Assembly: GCA_020342235.1 (NCBI GenBank)
Contig: CP073213.1
Coordinates: 1,156,501 to 1,220,500 of the forward strand
Length of the DNA stretch: 64,000 bases
Direction of reading: 5' to 3'
Source: Saccharomycopsis phalli
Taxonomy: Eukaryota; Ascomycota; Saccharomycetes; Ascoideales; Saccharomycopsidaceae
Shown here: piece after piece, positions 56,978-64,000 of the stretch
Position numbering within the stretch: the first letter of the stretch is position 1
How the letters are laid out: the number at the start of each line of letters is the position of its first letter
The notes under the pieces: generated by a model
The model's input: only the letters and a program-made list of their open reading frames with translations
Database searches by the model: none
Told to the model about the DNA's origin: nothing
Translations under genes and position numbers: made by a program

Positions 56978-58063
56978 TCATTGGCCCCTCAACTTCCCCC
57001 AAAGAATAGGAATCTCCTTCTTCTTCATGTGAAAGTTCCGCTTCCAGAAATCAACCAAACTAATGGCCGTCTTGTTTGGCATGTCCTCATGGAGAAAGTG
57101 GCCCGACTCGAGAAACACAATGAGCTGGAACTTGCCCTGCATCTGGCCAATCATAAGCCCCTTGTCCAAGTTGTCATTGCCAGCCAAGATCAACAACTTT
57201 GCGTCGACCGGGGCCTTGACAAAATCATCAGAAAGGCCCACAAACCAGGTGCTCCAATAAGGCTCGGTGCTCGCCAAGTTGGCCTTCCATTTGTAGACCC
57301 CATTGTCCTCGAATATCAAGGCCGGAACAGAGACATTGGCCGAGTCGCGGTTGCTGAGGTATCCGTGGCTCAAATGCCAATCAATGGCCCTTTTTGTTGA
57401 GTCAAACGACAGTGGCCGGGATCTGAGAAACGTGTGCATGTGCCCAAGGGAGCGCACTGCGGTTTCTTCTACGATATCCAACATGACCAAGCCCTTGTAC
57501 ACACCCAGCGGGAGGTATTTGAGCGACTCAGTGAGCACGGCGCCGCCTAGACTGTGGCCCACCAAAATCACCGGCGAGTCGTGGGTGAGATTGACGTACT
57601 GTTGGATGACACACACTGCGTCCTGGACCAAATTGTCTCGTGAGAAATCGGGGGTGGGCAGAATGGTATCTCCGTGGCCCCTGGCATCAAAGGCAAACAC
57701 CCCCGGCCGCACGTTTTCCTTATCAAAGTAGCTGGCAAGCGCGTGTGCAAGGAACGCAAATGTAAGCGCACTGGAGCCTGCACCGTGATGGAAGACAAAC
57801 ACCGGGGCTTCTGGGGTCTTTGGGAGGGAATAGTACACGTTGAATTTGCAGCCGCGGCCGTTGAATATTTCATTGGTGTCGAAATAGTCTTGCCACCCTC
57901 GCAGGGGAACCGGCTTGGCTGTGGAGGACCCTGGTGGAGGAGCGTCGGAGCTCAAAGGCGACAACGTGTCACCATCGTCGTCCAGCTCATTGTAGGTGAA
58001 TCCCAAGGCCTTTTCTGCCTGGAGCAACTTGTTCTGGAAGATCAGCCGCTGCATTTGGGACAT
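56978..58063 (-). CDS. PPE1: Protein phosphatase methylesterase
   Basis: The product is 361 aa, an alpha/beta hydrolase. FVFHHGAGSSALTFA (about residues 88-102) forms the oxyanion region. The nucleophile elbow is GHSLGG (169-174, Ser171). GNDNLDKGLMIGQMQGKFQL and ESGHFLHED carry the late Asp/His part of the triad. Ppe1/PME-1 removes the methyl ester from the C-terminal Leu of the PP2A catalytic subunit. The similarity to S. cerevisiae Ppe1 covers the whole length. Only 53 bp separates its start codon from that of the divergent NNR2. Confidence 0.95.
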   Translation of the reverse strand: MSQMQRLIFQNKLLQAEKALGFTYNELDDDGDTLSPLSSDAPPPGSSTAKPVPLRGWQDYFDTNEIFNGRGCKFNVYYSLPKTPEAPVFVFHHGAGSSALTFAFLAHALASYFDKENVRPGVFAFDARGHGDTILPTPDFSRDNLVQDAVCVIQQYVNLTHDSPVILVGHSLGGAVLTESLKYLPLGVYKGLVMLDIVEETAVRSLGHMHTFLRSRPLSFDSTKRAIDWHLSHGYLSNRDSANVSVPALIFEDNGVYKWKANLASTEPYWSTWFVGLSDDFVKAPVDAKLLILAGNDNLDKGLMIGQMQGKFQLIVFLESGHFLHEDMPNKTAISLVDFWKRNFHMKKKEIPILWGKLRGQ

Positions 58064-58116
58064 GTCTATACAATCGGAGGACCGGGCGAAATGCTCCAGT
58101 GCTTACATAACACGCA
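58064..58116. promoter_or_regulatory. 53 bp divergent promoter, PPE1 and NNR2
   Basis: The two start codons face away from each other with only 53 bp between them, the shortest intergenic promoter in the window. Parts of each promoter must lie within the other gene, or the true starts lie further downstream. Confidence 0.6.
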
Positions 58117-59079
58117 ATGCTCAAGCTAGGACAAAAGACTGCTCAGGAACTCACGCGGCTCGGCCGGGCACTCGTGCCGCCGCTCTTGCCGCAGTTCTAC
58201 AAGGGCCAACTAGGTAAGATTCTTGTGTTTGGGGGCGAGTACAACGGCGCAGTATACTTTGCGGCGGATGCAGCAGCAAAGACCGGTGCCGACTTGGTGC
58301 ATGTGGTTTGCACCCGCGACGTCGCTCAGGTGATCAAGACGTACTCGCCGGACTTGATGGTGCACCCGTACATTGATCTCGACCACCGGGCGTTTCTCGA
58401 CGTGCAATTGCCCAAAATCTGTCTGTTGCTTGACCGCATCGACGTCCTTGCCATTGGTAGTGGCTTGGGCAGAGACCAAGGCACTTTGGAAATCGCCGAG
58501 ATTGTCATCAAAAAGGCCATTGAGAAAAACGTGCCTCTCGTCATGGACGCTGACGCATTGTACTTGCTTGCTCTCAAGCCCGAGATCATCGACGGCTACA
58601 CCAACGTGATCATCACCCCGAACTTGGTGGAGTTTAAGCGGTTGTATGAAAAGGTCTGCGGGAAACCCTTGCCAAATGTCTCGGGCGAAATCGAGTACGC
58701 GGGGGAGCTCTCACGCGCATTTGGCGGCATCACCGTGGTGCAGAAGGGCGCCCACGATATTCTCGTCAAGGGCTCGGAATGGGCCATAAACAGCTCTCCT
58801 GGATCCAACCGTCGTTGTGGAGGACAGGGCGACACTCTATGTGGTGCAATTTCCGTGTTTGTAGCCTGGGGAGAGAAGTACAAGCAGCAGCTCTGGAACC
58901 ACAGTCAAGAGGTCAAGGATGACTGGATTCCGATTTTGGCGGGGTACTGTGGAGGGATGATTGTGCGGTATGCGTCGAAGTTGGCTTATGAGGAGAAGAA
59001 ACGGTCGATGCAGGCGAGCGATCTCCATGGGAAGGTTCCCGATGCGTTTGAGCATTATTTTGGTGATTCAAAGTTGTGA
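58117..59079 (+). CDS. NNR2: ATP-dependent NAD(P)H-hydrate dehydratase
   Basis: The product is 320 aa and belongs to the YjeF C-terminal/carbohydrate-kinase family. Segments are PPLLPQFYKGQLGKILVFGG, MVHPYIDLD, IGSGLGRD, VMDADALYLLA, ITPNLVEFKRL and the nucleotide motif RRCGGQGDTLCGAI. The enzyme uses ATP to restore NADH or NADPH from its hydrated, damaged form (NADHX); the yeast orthologue is YKL151C. The stretch after GG is shortened (GGEYNGAVYFAAD, where relatives have an SEDYTGAPYF-like segment). That is a lineage difference in an otherwise intact protein. A tandem array begins just after the stop codon. Confidence 0.94.
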   Translation: MLKLGQKTAQELTRLGRALVPPLLPQFYKGQLGKILVFGGEYNGAVYFAADAAAKTGADLVHVVCTRDVAQVIKTYSPDLMVHPYIDLDHRAFLDVQLPKICLLLDRIDVLAIGSGLGRDQGTLEIAEIVIKKAIEKNVPLVMDADALYLLALKPEIIDGYTNVIITPNLVEFKRLYEKVCGKPLPNVSGEIEYAGELSRAFGGITVVQKGAHDILVKGSEWAINSSPGSNRRCGGQGDTLCGAISVFVAWGEKYKQQLWNHSQEVKDDWIPILAGYCGGMIVRYASKLAYEEKKRSMQASDLHGKVPDAFEHYFGDSKL

Positions 59080-59083
59080 GTGG

Positions 59084-59136
59084 GAGTTGGGGAGGAGTTG
59101 GAGGAGGAGTTGGAGGAGGAGTTGGAGGAGGAATTG
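59084..59136. repeat. 12 bp minisatellite after NNR2
   Basis: About four copies of AGTTGGAGGAGG follow the NNR2 stop within a few bases. A looser array of GAATTGCAAAATTGTA blocks continues to about 59275. Confidence 0.8.
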
Positions 59137-59270
59137 CAGAATGATGAGAATGGCAAGGATTTAAGAATTGCAAAATTGTAAGAATTACAACAATTGATGA
59201 GGATTGGACAACTGTAGAATTTTAGAATTGCAAAATTGTAAATTGCAAAATTGTAGAATTTTAGAATTGC

Positions 59271-59510
59271 AAAAATAAAAATATTATTATTATTATTCAT
59301 TCAAAGCTATAGCTATACTAGGCTCCCAGAGGAGATTGATACTTCACCGTTAAAGACCAAGGACGGTGCCACTATGTAGTCGTCGATAGAAAACTCACCA
59401 ACAGCGATGAAAAACTTTCGACTTGAATTTGTGAATGTGTAAAGTAATGGGCATCGGAGGAGCAATGAGCTTTCGCCTTACTTCTTTCCGATAAATGACT
59501 CAAACTCCTA
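59271..59510 (-). mobile_element. Putative SINE, copy 3
   Basis: The minus-strand copy carries AAGCTCATTGC, CACATTCACAAATTCAAGTC, the hairpin ACCGTCC...AACGGT and CTCTGGGAGCCTAGTATAGC before an (AAT)n/(ATT)n tail. It shares the hairpin and its flanks with copy 1 and the central block with copy 2, so neither of the others is derived from it alone. Confidence 0.6.
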
Positions 59511-59912
59511 CAATTACTATTAAATATTACCCAAAACACATTTCCTAGACCATTTGACACAACATCAAGATTTCCGTACCTCGCATCTTGGTCTCTCCGT
59601 TCCCAGCTACGTCGCCACCATATTAAGCCCACCTTGCTCCCAAATAGGTCAAGCAAATATATTCCAGCAATCTTAACACACATCTTAGTTACTATATTAC
59701 AAGAATAAAATTATCATGGCATGTGCAATTGGAATAGGGGCAGGATGGATTACAATTTGCTCTATGTAACGTCTTTTGCATAACGTCTTCTGAATCACAT
59801 CTGTATACGTCTTCTATACGTCTTCGGTACAGCGTCCTCTAGACATACAACCCTGTTCAAGTCTGCCCAGGTCCACCCTACATGATCATCACAGCCTTCA
59901 CTTGCACATACA
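59511..59912. other. Intergenic with possible LTR end
   Basis: The block at about 59640-59701 (TCAAGCAAATATATT...TAGTTACTATATTACA) resembles the 3' end of the two solo LTRs. No start or flanking repeat was found, so it is at most a fragment. The rest is the 3' flank of MCR1. Confidence 0.4.
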
Positions 59913-60788
59913 CTAAAATTTAAACACGTTATCCTTGGTGAACCCCAATTCAGCCAAGATTCCAGTAACTTCACCTTGGTCAGTCTTGGAAGCCTTCTCT
60001 CCACTGATGGCAGAGTACAAGGCTGGAGGACCACACACAAAGATCTGCGACTTGCTGCCTGCCTTTGGAATCGACGACGCCAAGAAATCCTTGGTGATAA
60101 ATCCAGTCTTTCCAGTCCACGATTTACCAGCAGTGTCAACAAAGTAGTCAACCTTGACCTTGTTTGGGTACTTGGCAGCCAATTCGTCAATCTCCTTCTT
60201 CAACAAGATGTCGTCCTCGGACTTGCTTCCGTAAATCAAGTGCACCTTGGAAGTGTCCTCTGGGTTCTTGGCAATCGCAGACAATAATTGGTACAATGGG
60301 GTAATTCCCGAGCCCCCACCAATCAACACAACGTCATCAAACGAGCTTGGCACCCATTTCCATTTCTGCATTGGACCCTTGAACGAGACAGTGTCATCCG
60401 GCTTCAATCCAAAGATGTGGGTTCCAAACTTGGAGTTTGGATACTTCTTGATGACAAATTGAATCTCCCCCTTGTGGTCTGGGTCCGAGACTGGAGTGTA
60501 TGGCCGGATAACATTATTACCCTTTGCAGTAACATACTTTGCCAACAAAAGCGATGCAGTCTGCAATCCAGACACATGCTCCGGAGACTCGAGCACAAAA
60601 GTAAACTCCCTCGAGTCTGGCGAAACATCCTTAAAAGACTTGAGCTTCAAGTCAACCCAGGCGTTTGGATCAACAAAATGCTTTGGAGCAGGCAAACTAG
60701 CCTTTGAAGAGGAGGAATAGGCATAATAAATACCACCAAGTCCCACAGCCGCACCAATTAGTCCCGCAACACGTTTAGAATAAGACAT
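59913..60788 (-). CDS. MCR1: NADH-cytochrome b5 reductase 2
   Basis: The product is 291 aa. Residues 5-27 form a hydrophobic anchor after a short basic start (MSYSKR), matching mitochondrial Mcr1 rather than the ER enzyme Cbr1. The FAD domain has IRPYTPVSD and GLKPDDTVSFKGP, and the NADH domain has LIGGGSGITPLYQLL and VCGPPALYSAISG. In yeast, Mcr1 exists in the outer membrane and, after cleavage, in the intermembrane space, where it reduces D-erythroascorbyl radicals and supports sterol synthesis. Full length and intact. Confidence 0.93.
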   Translation of the reverse strand: MSYSKRVAGLIGAAVGLGGIYYAYSSSSKASLPAPKHFVDPNAWVDLKLKSFKDVSPDSREFTFVLESPEHVSGLQTASLLLAKYVTAKGNNVIRPYTPVSDPDHKGEIQFVIKKYPNSKFGTHIFGLKPDDTVSFKGPMQKWKWVPSSFDDVVLIGGGSGITPLYQLLSAIAKNPEDTSKVHLIYGSKSEDDILLKKEIDELAAKYPNKVKVDYFVDTAGKSWTGKTGFITKDFLASSIPKAGSKSQIFVCGPPALYSAISGEKASKTDQGEVTGILAELGFTKDNVFKF

Positions 60789-60978
60789 TTTTTTTCAAAA
60801 GGATGCCCAATGGTGGAAATTGACCATCTTATACCCCCCGGATAAAAAACCGGCAGGGTAACAAAAATCGCCGACTCGCAATTGGGTGTGGCAGCAATTA
60901 ACAAGTGCAAAAGATCACGTGCGCTGAATAATACAATTACATAATTGTTACGTGAGGTCGTCGACTGAGTCACGTGTA

Positions 60979-61476
60979 TTACCAGTTGCCTTTAACCTTG
61001 CGGTGCTTCACTCCGATATAGCGAGCCAACGAGTCGTATATTTCGTCCAATTCCTCTCGCTTGAATTCGCTCAACCGGCTCGCAACCTCATCAGCGTCGG
61101 GTAGTAATTGGTAGTAGCCGCTTAATTGCACCACTTTCTCATCAGACAAGTGCTCAAATTCTCGCAAGCATTTTGGAAAGGACTCCGGCTCCTGCCCGTC
61201 AACATCCGGTAGCGGCGCGAGAATGCCGTCGGGGTTCACAACCATCATGTTGATTCCTCTACGGATGCTGCGCAACTCCAAAAAGTCGAGCTGGCTCTGC
61301 AACTCTCCCACCAATTCGTTGACGTCATCCTGAGTGACCGAGCCCGGCAACGCGTTTAGCTCTTTCTTCTTGGAAGCTAGCTGGAGATCAATCACCTGCT
61401 GCCCAGTCTGTGCAAGAAGCACCGACTGCTTTTTGACGATTGCCTCTAGCTCTTTTACTCGATCTTCAATCTCCAT
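60979..61476 (-). CDS. Small coiled-coil protein, possibly MRP8-like
   Basis: The product is 165 aa from the ATG at 61476 (MEIEDRVKELEAIV). Residues 3-50 form a coiled coil and the rest is alpha-helical and acidic. The segment FPKCLREFEHLSDEKVVQLSGYYQLLPD, read as FPKCLREFEHLSDEKV and following residues, recalls the yeast protein Mrp8 (YKL142W), which despite its name has no proven ribosomal role. The match is from memory and weak. No membrane segment or targeting signal is clear. It lies head-to-tail behind RPT1, 75 bp apart, on the same strand. Confidence 0.55.
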   Translation of the reverse strand: MEIEDRVKELEAIVKKQSVLLAQTGQQVIDLQLASKKKELNALPGSVTQDDVNELVGELQSQLDFLELRSIRRGINMMVVNPDGILAPLPDVDGQEPESFPKCLREFEHLSDEKVVQLSGYYQLLPDADEVASRLSEFKREELDEIYDSLARYIGVKHRKVKGNW

Positions 61477-61551
61477 GGCAATATACACTGGAGAATGCAA
61501 CCTGGCATGCATAATACGCGTGTTACCCTACATTTTTTTTTATAAGTAAAC

Positions 61552-62937
61552 TTAGTTGTATTGCATGTACCGACTGGTTGAACTGAACTTCATGTTGCCC
61601 TTGATTACCTTTTCCACTGCCGCCAAAAAGTCCTTCTCTGTAGCAACCTTCCGCCGCGCCCGGATGGCAAACATCCCTGCCTCAGTGCACACCGACCGGA
61701 GCTCCGCACCCGTGGCATTTGGACATAATCGCGCAATCAACTCCCACCGAATGTTTCTCTCAACCGACATGGACTTTGTGTGAATCTTGAAGATGTTGGC
61801 GCGGCCCTCCAAGTCTGGAAGCGAGAACTCGACCTTCCGGTCAATTCGTCCCGGTCTAAGCAACGCAGGGTCCAATGTGTTTGGCCGGTTCGTGGCAAAC
61901 ATCACCTTGATGTTTCCTCGGGCATCGAATCCGTCCAACTGCGTAATCAACTCCAACATGGTTCGCTGGACTTCGTTATCACCTCCAGCACCGTCGTCAA
62001 ATCGTGCTCCGCCAATGGCGTCCACCTCGTCAAAGAAAATAATACACGCTTTTTTGGTGCGCGCCATCTCAAACAACTCGCGCACCATCCGTGCACCTTC
62101 GCCGACGTATTTCTGCACCAACTCCGACCCAATGACCCGGATAAACGTCGCGTCGGTACGGTTGGCCACGGCACGTGCACAGAGCGTCTTTCCGGTTCCC
62201 GGTGGGCCGTACAACAATATTCCTTTTGGTGGGTCGATTCCCAAGGTGACAAACCGCTCAGGCAGCAAGAGCGGCAACTCCACGACCTCACGTAGCTTCT
62301 CAATCTGGTCCTTGCATCCTCCAATGTCGCCGTAGGTCACGTCCGGTTTCTCCTCCACTGTCATCATCGTCACTGATGGGTCGATTTTCGGTGGCAACGG
62401 AAGCTGTATGTCGTACTTCATTCTGTCCACGCCGACCCGCATGCCTTCTTCGATATCGGTTGGCGACACATTCTGGCCAAGTCCCACGACAAACTTGGCA
62501 ATCTGCTTGATGGTGATGACGTACTTTGCCTTTGACTCCGAGTCGCGGTTCCCGCCAATAAAATTGAGCCCGTTGAATTGCGAGTAGCCCTCTTGGCTCT
62601 CTTCACTATTCTCATCGCCACTCACTATTATCTTGGTGCATCTTGCCACTTGCAAGGACTCTGCTCTCATGCGCTGCTTGTCGGCAGCAACGTCCCACAA
62701 ATGGGGAGACGAAAGCCCCGTGTCGGACTCCTTGATGCCGATTTTGTCCTTGGTCTTTTGCTCCACATCTTGGATATCCTTTTCGATCTTCTTGATGGCA
62801 TCCGCATACGGTGCGGCCCCATACGACTTGAGAACTTGGATATCGCCCTCGCTCAACGGCTTGATCTTTTCATCTGGCTTGTCATTATCTTCCTCAATTG
62901 GCGCCTGGTACTTTTCCCAGTCGGCTTTCGGAGCCAT
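61552..62937 (-). CDS. RPT1: 26S proteasome ATPase subunit Rpt1
   Basis: The product is 461 aa from the ATG at 62937. A coiled-coil N-terminus (residues 45-65) and OB fold precede the AAA+ domain with Walker A GPPGTGKT (244-251), Walker [11 protein letters not shown] (298-307), the second region of homology [20 protein letters not shown] and the C-terminus [10 protein letters not shown]. The [18 protein letters not shown] segment is specific for Rpt1. It is one of six ATPases that unfold substrates and open the 20S gate. Residue 225, in ELPLLxPERF, is CTG and corresponds to Ser in yeast Rpt1. Confidence 0.98.
   Translation of the reverse strand: MAPKADWEKYQAPIEEDNDKPDEKIKPLSEGDIQVLKSYGAAPYADAIKKIEKDIQDVEQKTKDKIGIKESDTGLSSPHLWDVAADKQRMRAESLQVARCTKIIVSGDENSEESQEGYSQFNGLNFIGGNRDSESKAKYVITIKQIAKFVVGLGQNVSPTDIEEGMRVGVDRMKYDIQLPLPPKIDPSVTMMTVEEKPDVTYGDIGGCKDQIEKLREVVELPLLLPERFVTLGIDPPKGILLYGPPGTGKTLCARAVANRTDATFIRVIGSELVQKYVGEGARMVRELFEMARTKKACIIFFDEVDAIGGARFDDGAGGDNEVQRTMLELITQLDGFDARGNIKVMFATNRPNTLDPALLRPGRIDRKVEFSLPDLEGRANIFKIHTKSMSVERNIRWELIARLCPNATGAELRSVCTEAGMFAIRARRKVATEKDFLAAVEKVIKGNMKFSSTSRYMQYN
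62263..62265 (-). other. CTG codon at a Ser position of RPT1
   Basis: This in-frame CTG is codon 225, between ELPLL and PERF. The S. cerevisiae protein has Ser there. It is the clearest single indication in the window that CTG is read as Ser. Confidence 0.7.
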
Positions 62938-63472
62938 GTTTATTCTTGTTGTTTGGGAGGCAAAATGTGTGTGTGTAGTTTGAAAAATCACCAGGCATGC
63001 AGTTACCCGGTTACAGTGCGGTATAATGTCAGGTAGTATATGTATTTAAGATATGCCAGTGATTGTGATAATAGACGGTTATTGTGATAATAGATGGATA
63101 TTGTGATAATAGACGGTTATTGTGATAATAGACTGTGGGTGGTTGTTTATTTAGTGTGTACGGTTCACAATTGTCACGGTCCAAGGTATTTACATAATCT
63201 CATGGTTGAGATCAACTCACTAGTCAATCTCACCAGTCAATCTCACTAGTCAATATCACTAGTCAATATCACTAGTCAATATCACTAGTCAATATCACTA
63301 GTCAATATCACTAGTCAATATCACTAGTCAATCACACTCACTAATCAATCACACTCGCTAATCAATCACACTCACTAGTCAATGCTATTCTATAGTTTCT
63401 TTCTGCCTGTCAACCTGTTAACCCCTCAACTAGTCAACCCCTCAACCACTTCTCTCCTCCGCTTGATCCACT
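62938..63472. repeat. Intergenic with two minisatellites
   Basis: About four copies of a GTGATAATAGACGGTTATT-type unit lie at 63066-63135, and about twelve of TAGTCAATATCAC (13 bp) at about 63215-63385. The latter lies close to the RPC25 stop codon. Confidence 0.88.
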
Positions 63473-64000
63473 CTACGTCCACCAGGATATCACCCCCATT
63501 CCATCATTTTGACAACTGGCAATCAATGCATACGGAGGTGGTGCCAGCGGTTCGTTCTTTGTATCCTTCTCCTCTGCTTCGTCGTCCACATCTAATATCG
63601 GTCCAGTAGGCTTGATATTGGTAAAGATCTCCTCCTCGACTCGGAATAGGATTTTCTCATTCACATCAAAAAACAAGTCCATTTCCGGGTCGTCCTGGTC
63701 GGTGCGCCACACCCAGACATTCTCAGTGGGTTTCCAGAAACAGTCCTCAAACAACATGTCCTTGGGAATGAAGATCTCGTCAAAGAAGTCAGTCTTGATC
63801 TTGATTCCCTCTTCGGTAGACAGCTCGATCCAACCAACTAGCACCTCTCCAATAAACGGTTTAAACACAACTAGCCGAAGCACGACTTTAAAATAGACCG
63901 AGCCGTCGCCTGGCTTCAACAAGCCGTCCTCGACCTTCAACAAATCCCATACGGCTACGCCTAGGCCAAGACCCGGCACGATTTTGTTGGCGTATTTTTT
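63473..64000 (-). CDS. RPC25: RNA polymerase III subunit RPC25 (5' part outside the window)
   Basis: The frame is open from the window edge (KKYANKIVPGLGLGV) to the stop at 63473, 175 codons, so the first 35 or so residues are missing. It matches the Rpc25/RPB7-like fold: VVFKPFIGEVLVGWIE, FFDEIFIPKDMLFE, then FDVNEKILFRVEEEIF and the C-terminal SCQNDGMGVISWW. Rpc25 with Rpc17 forms the stalk of RNA polymerase III and takes part in initiation. It is cut only by the window boundary, with no sign of damage. Confidence 0.95.
   Translation of the reverse strand, partial: KKYANKIVPGLGLGVAVWDLLKVEDGLLKPGDGSVYFKVVLRLVVFKPFIGEVLVGWIELSTEEGIKIKTDFFDEIFIPKDMLFEDCFWKPTENVWVWRTDQDDPEMDLFFDVNEKILFRVEEEIFTNIKPTGPILDVDDEAEEKDTKNEPLAPPPYALIASCQNDGMGVISWWT

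Overview
The window is nuclear chromosomal DNA from a budding yeast (Saccharomycotina) that most probably belongs to the CUG-Ser clade. The gene set is typical of yeast: URA5, UTP10, ALG14, RDH54, ZPR1, ORC2, TPI1, STE6, ECM2/SLT11, an OCH1-type mannosyltransferase, PRO1, QNS1, PPE1, MCR1, RPT1 and RPC25. Genes are compact and mostly intronless, and two tRNA genes are present. CTG codons are rare. Several of them fall where I recall relatives carrying Ser or another small polar residue: RPT1 residue 225, the phosphoglycerate-mutase-fold protein residue 65, QNS1 residue 164 and ECM2 residue 196. CTG in the proteins described here should therefore be read provisionally as Ser.

Layout. 1-8 kb: an unknown Ser-rich protein, a PEX11-family protein, a divergent Cyc8/Ssn6-like TPR protein, an HPP-family membrane protein and URA5. 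9-16 kb: an opsin-fold stress protein without the retinal lysine, an orphan membrane protein, an alpha-arrestin, a solo LTR and a patatin-like lipase with a hidden first exon. 16-31 kb: UTP10, tRNA-Gly, ALG14, an NRG1-like repressor, a peroxisomal D-amino-acid oxidase with a mini-intron, RDH54 and ZPR1. 31-46 kb: ORC2, TPI1 (intron directly after the start codon), a TFC7/YNL108C-like phosphatase-fold protein, an HSP42-like chaperone, tRNA-Thr, STE6 and a rhomboid protease. 47-64 kb: ECM2/SLT11, OCH1-like, PRO1, a retroposon-rich island, QNS1, a second solo LTR, PPE1 and NNR2 (back to back), MCR1, an MRP8-like protein, RPT1 and the 3' part of RPC25.

Three introns were found (40, 41 and 345 nt). 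All three end with the same compact signal, CTRAY followed by two bases and CAG, so branch site and 3' splice site are almost fused. This is unlike the usual Saccharomyces arrangement.

The non-coding DNA is the least ordinary part. Nearly every gap carries its own 10-25 bp minisatellite, often starting just after a stop codon. In ORC2, the rhomboid gene and the lipase gene the array overlaps or duplicates the C-terminal codons. Three dispersed copies of a roughly 175-245 bp element with a (TTA)n tail look like a SINE family. Their 3' end resembles that of a nearby LINE remnant, which suggests a LINE/SINE pair. Two solo LTRs of one family are also present.
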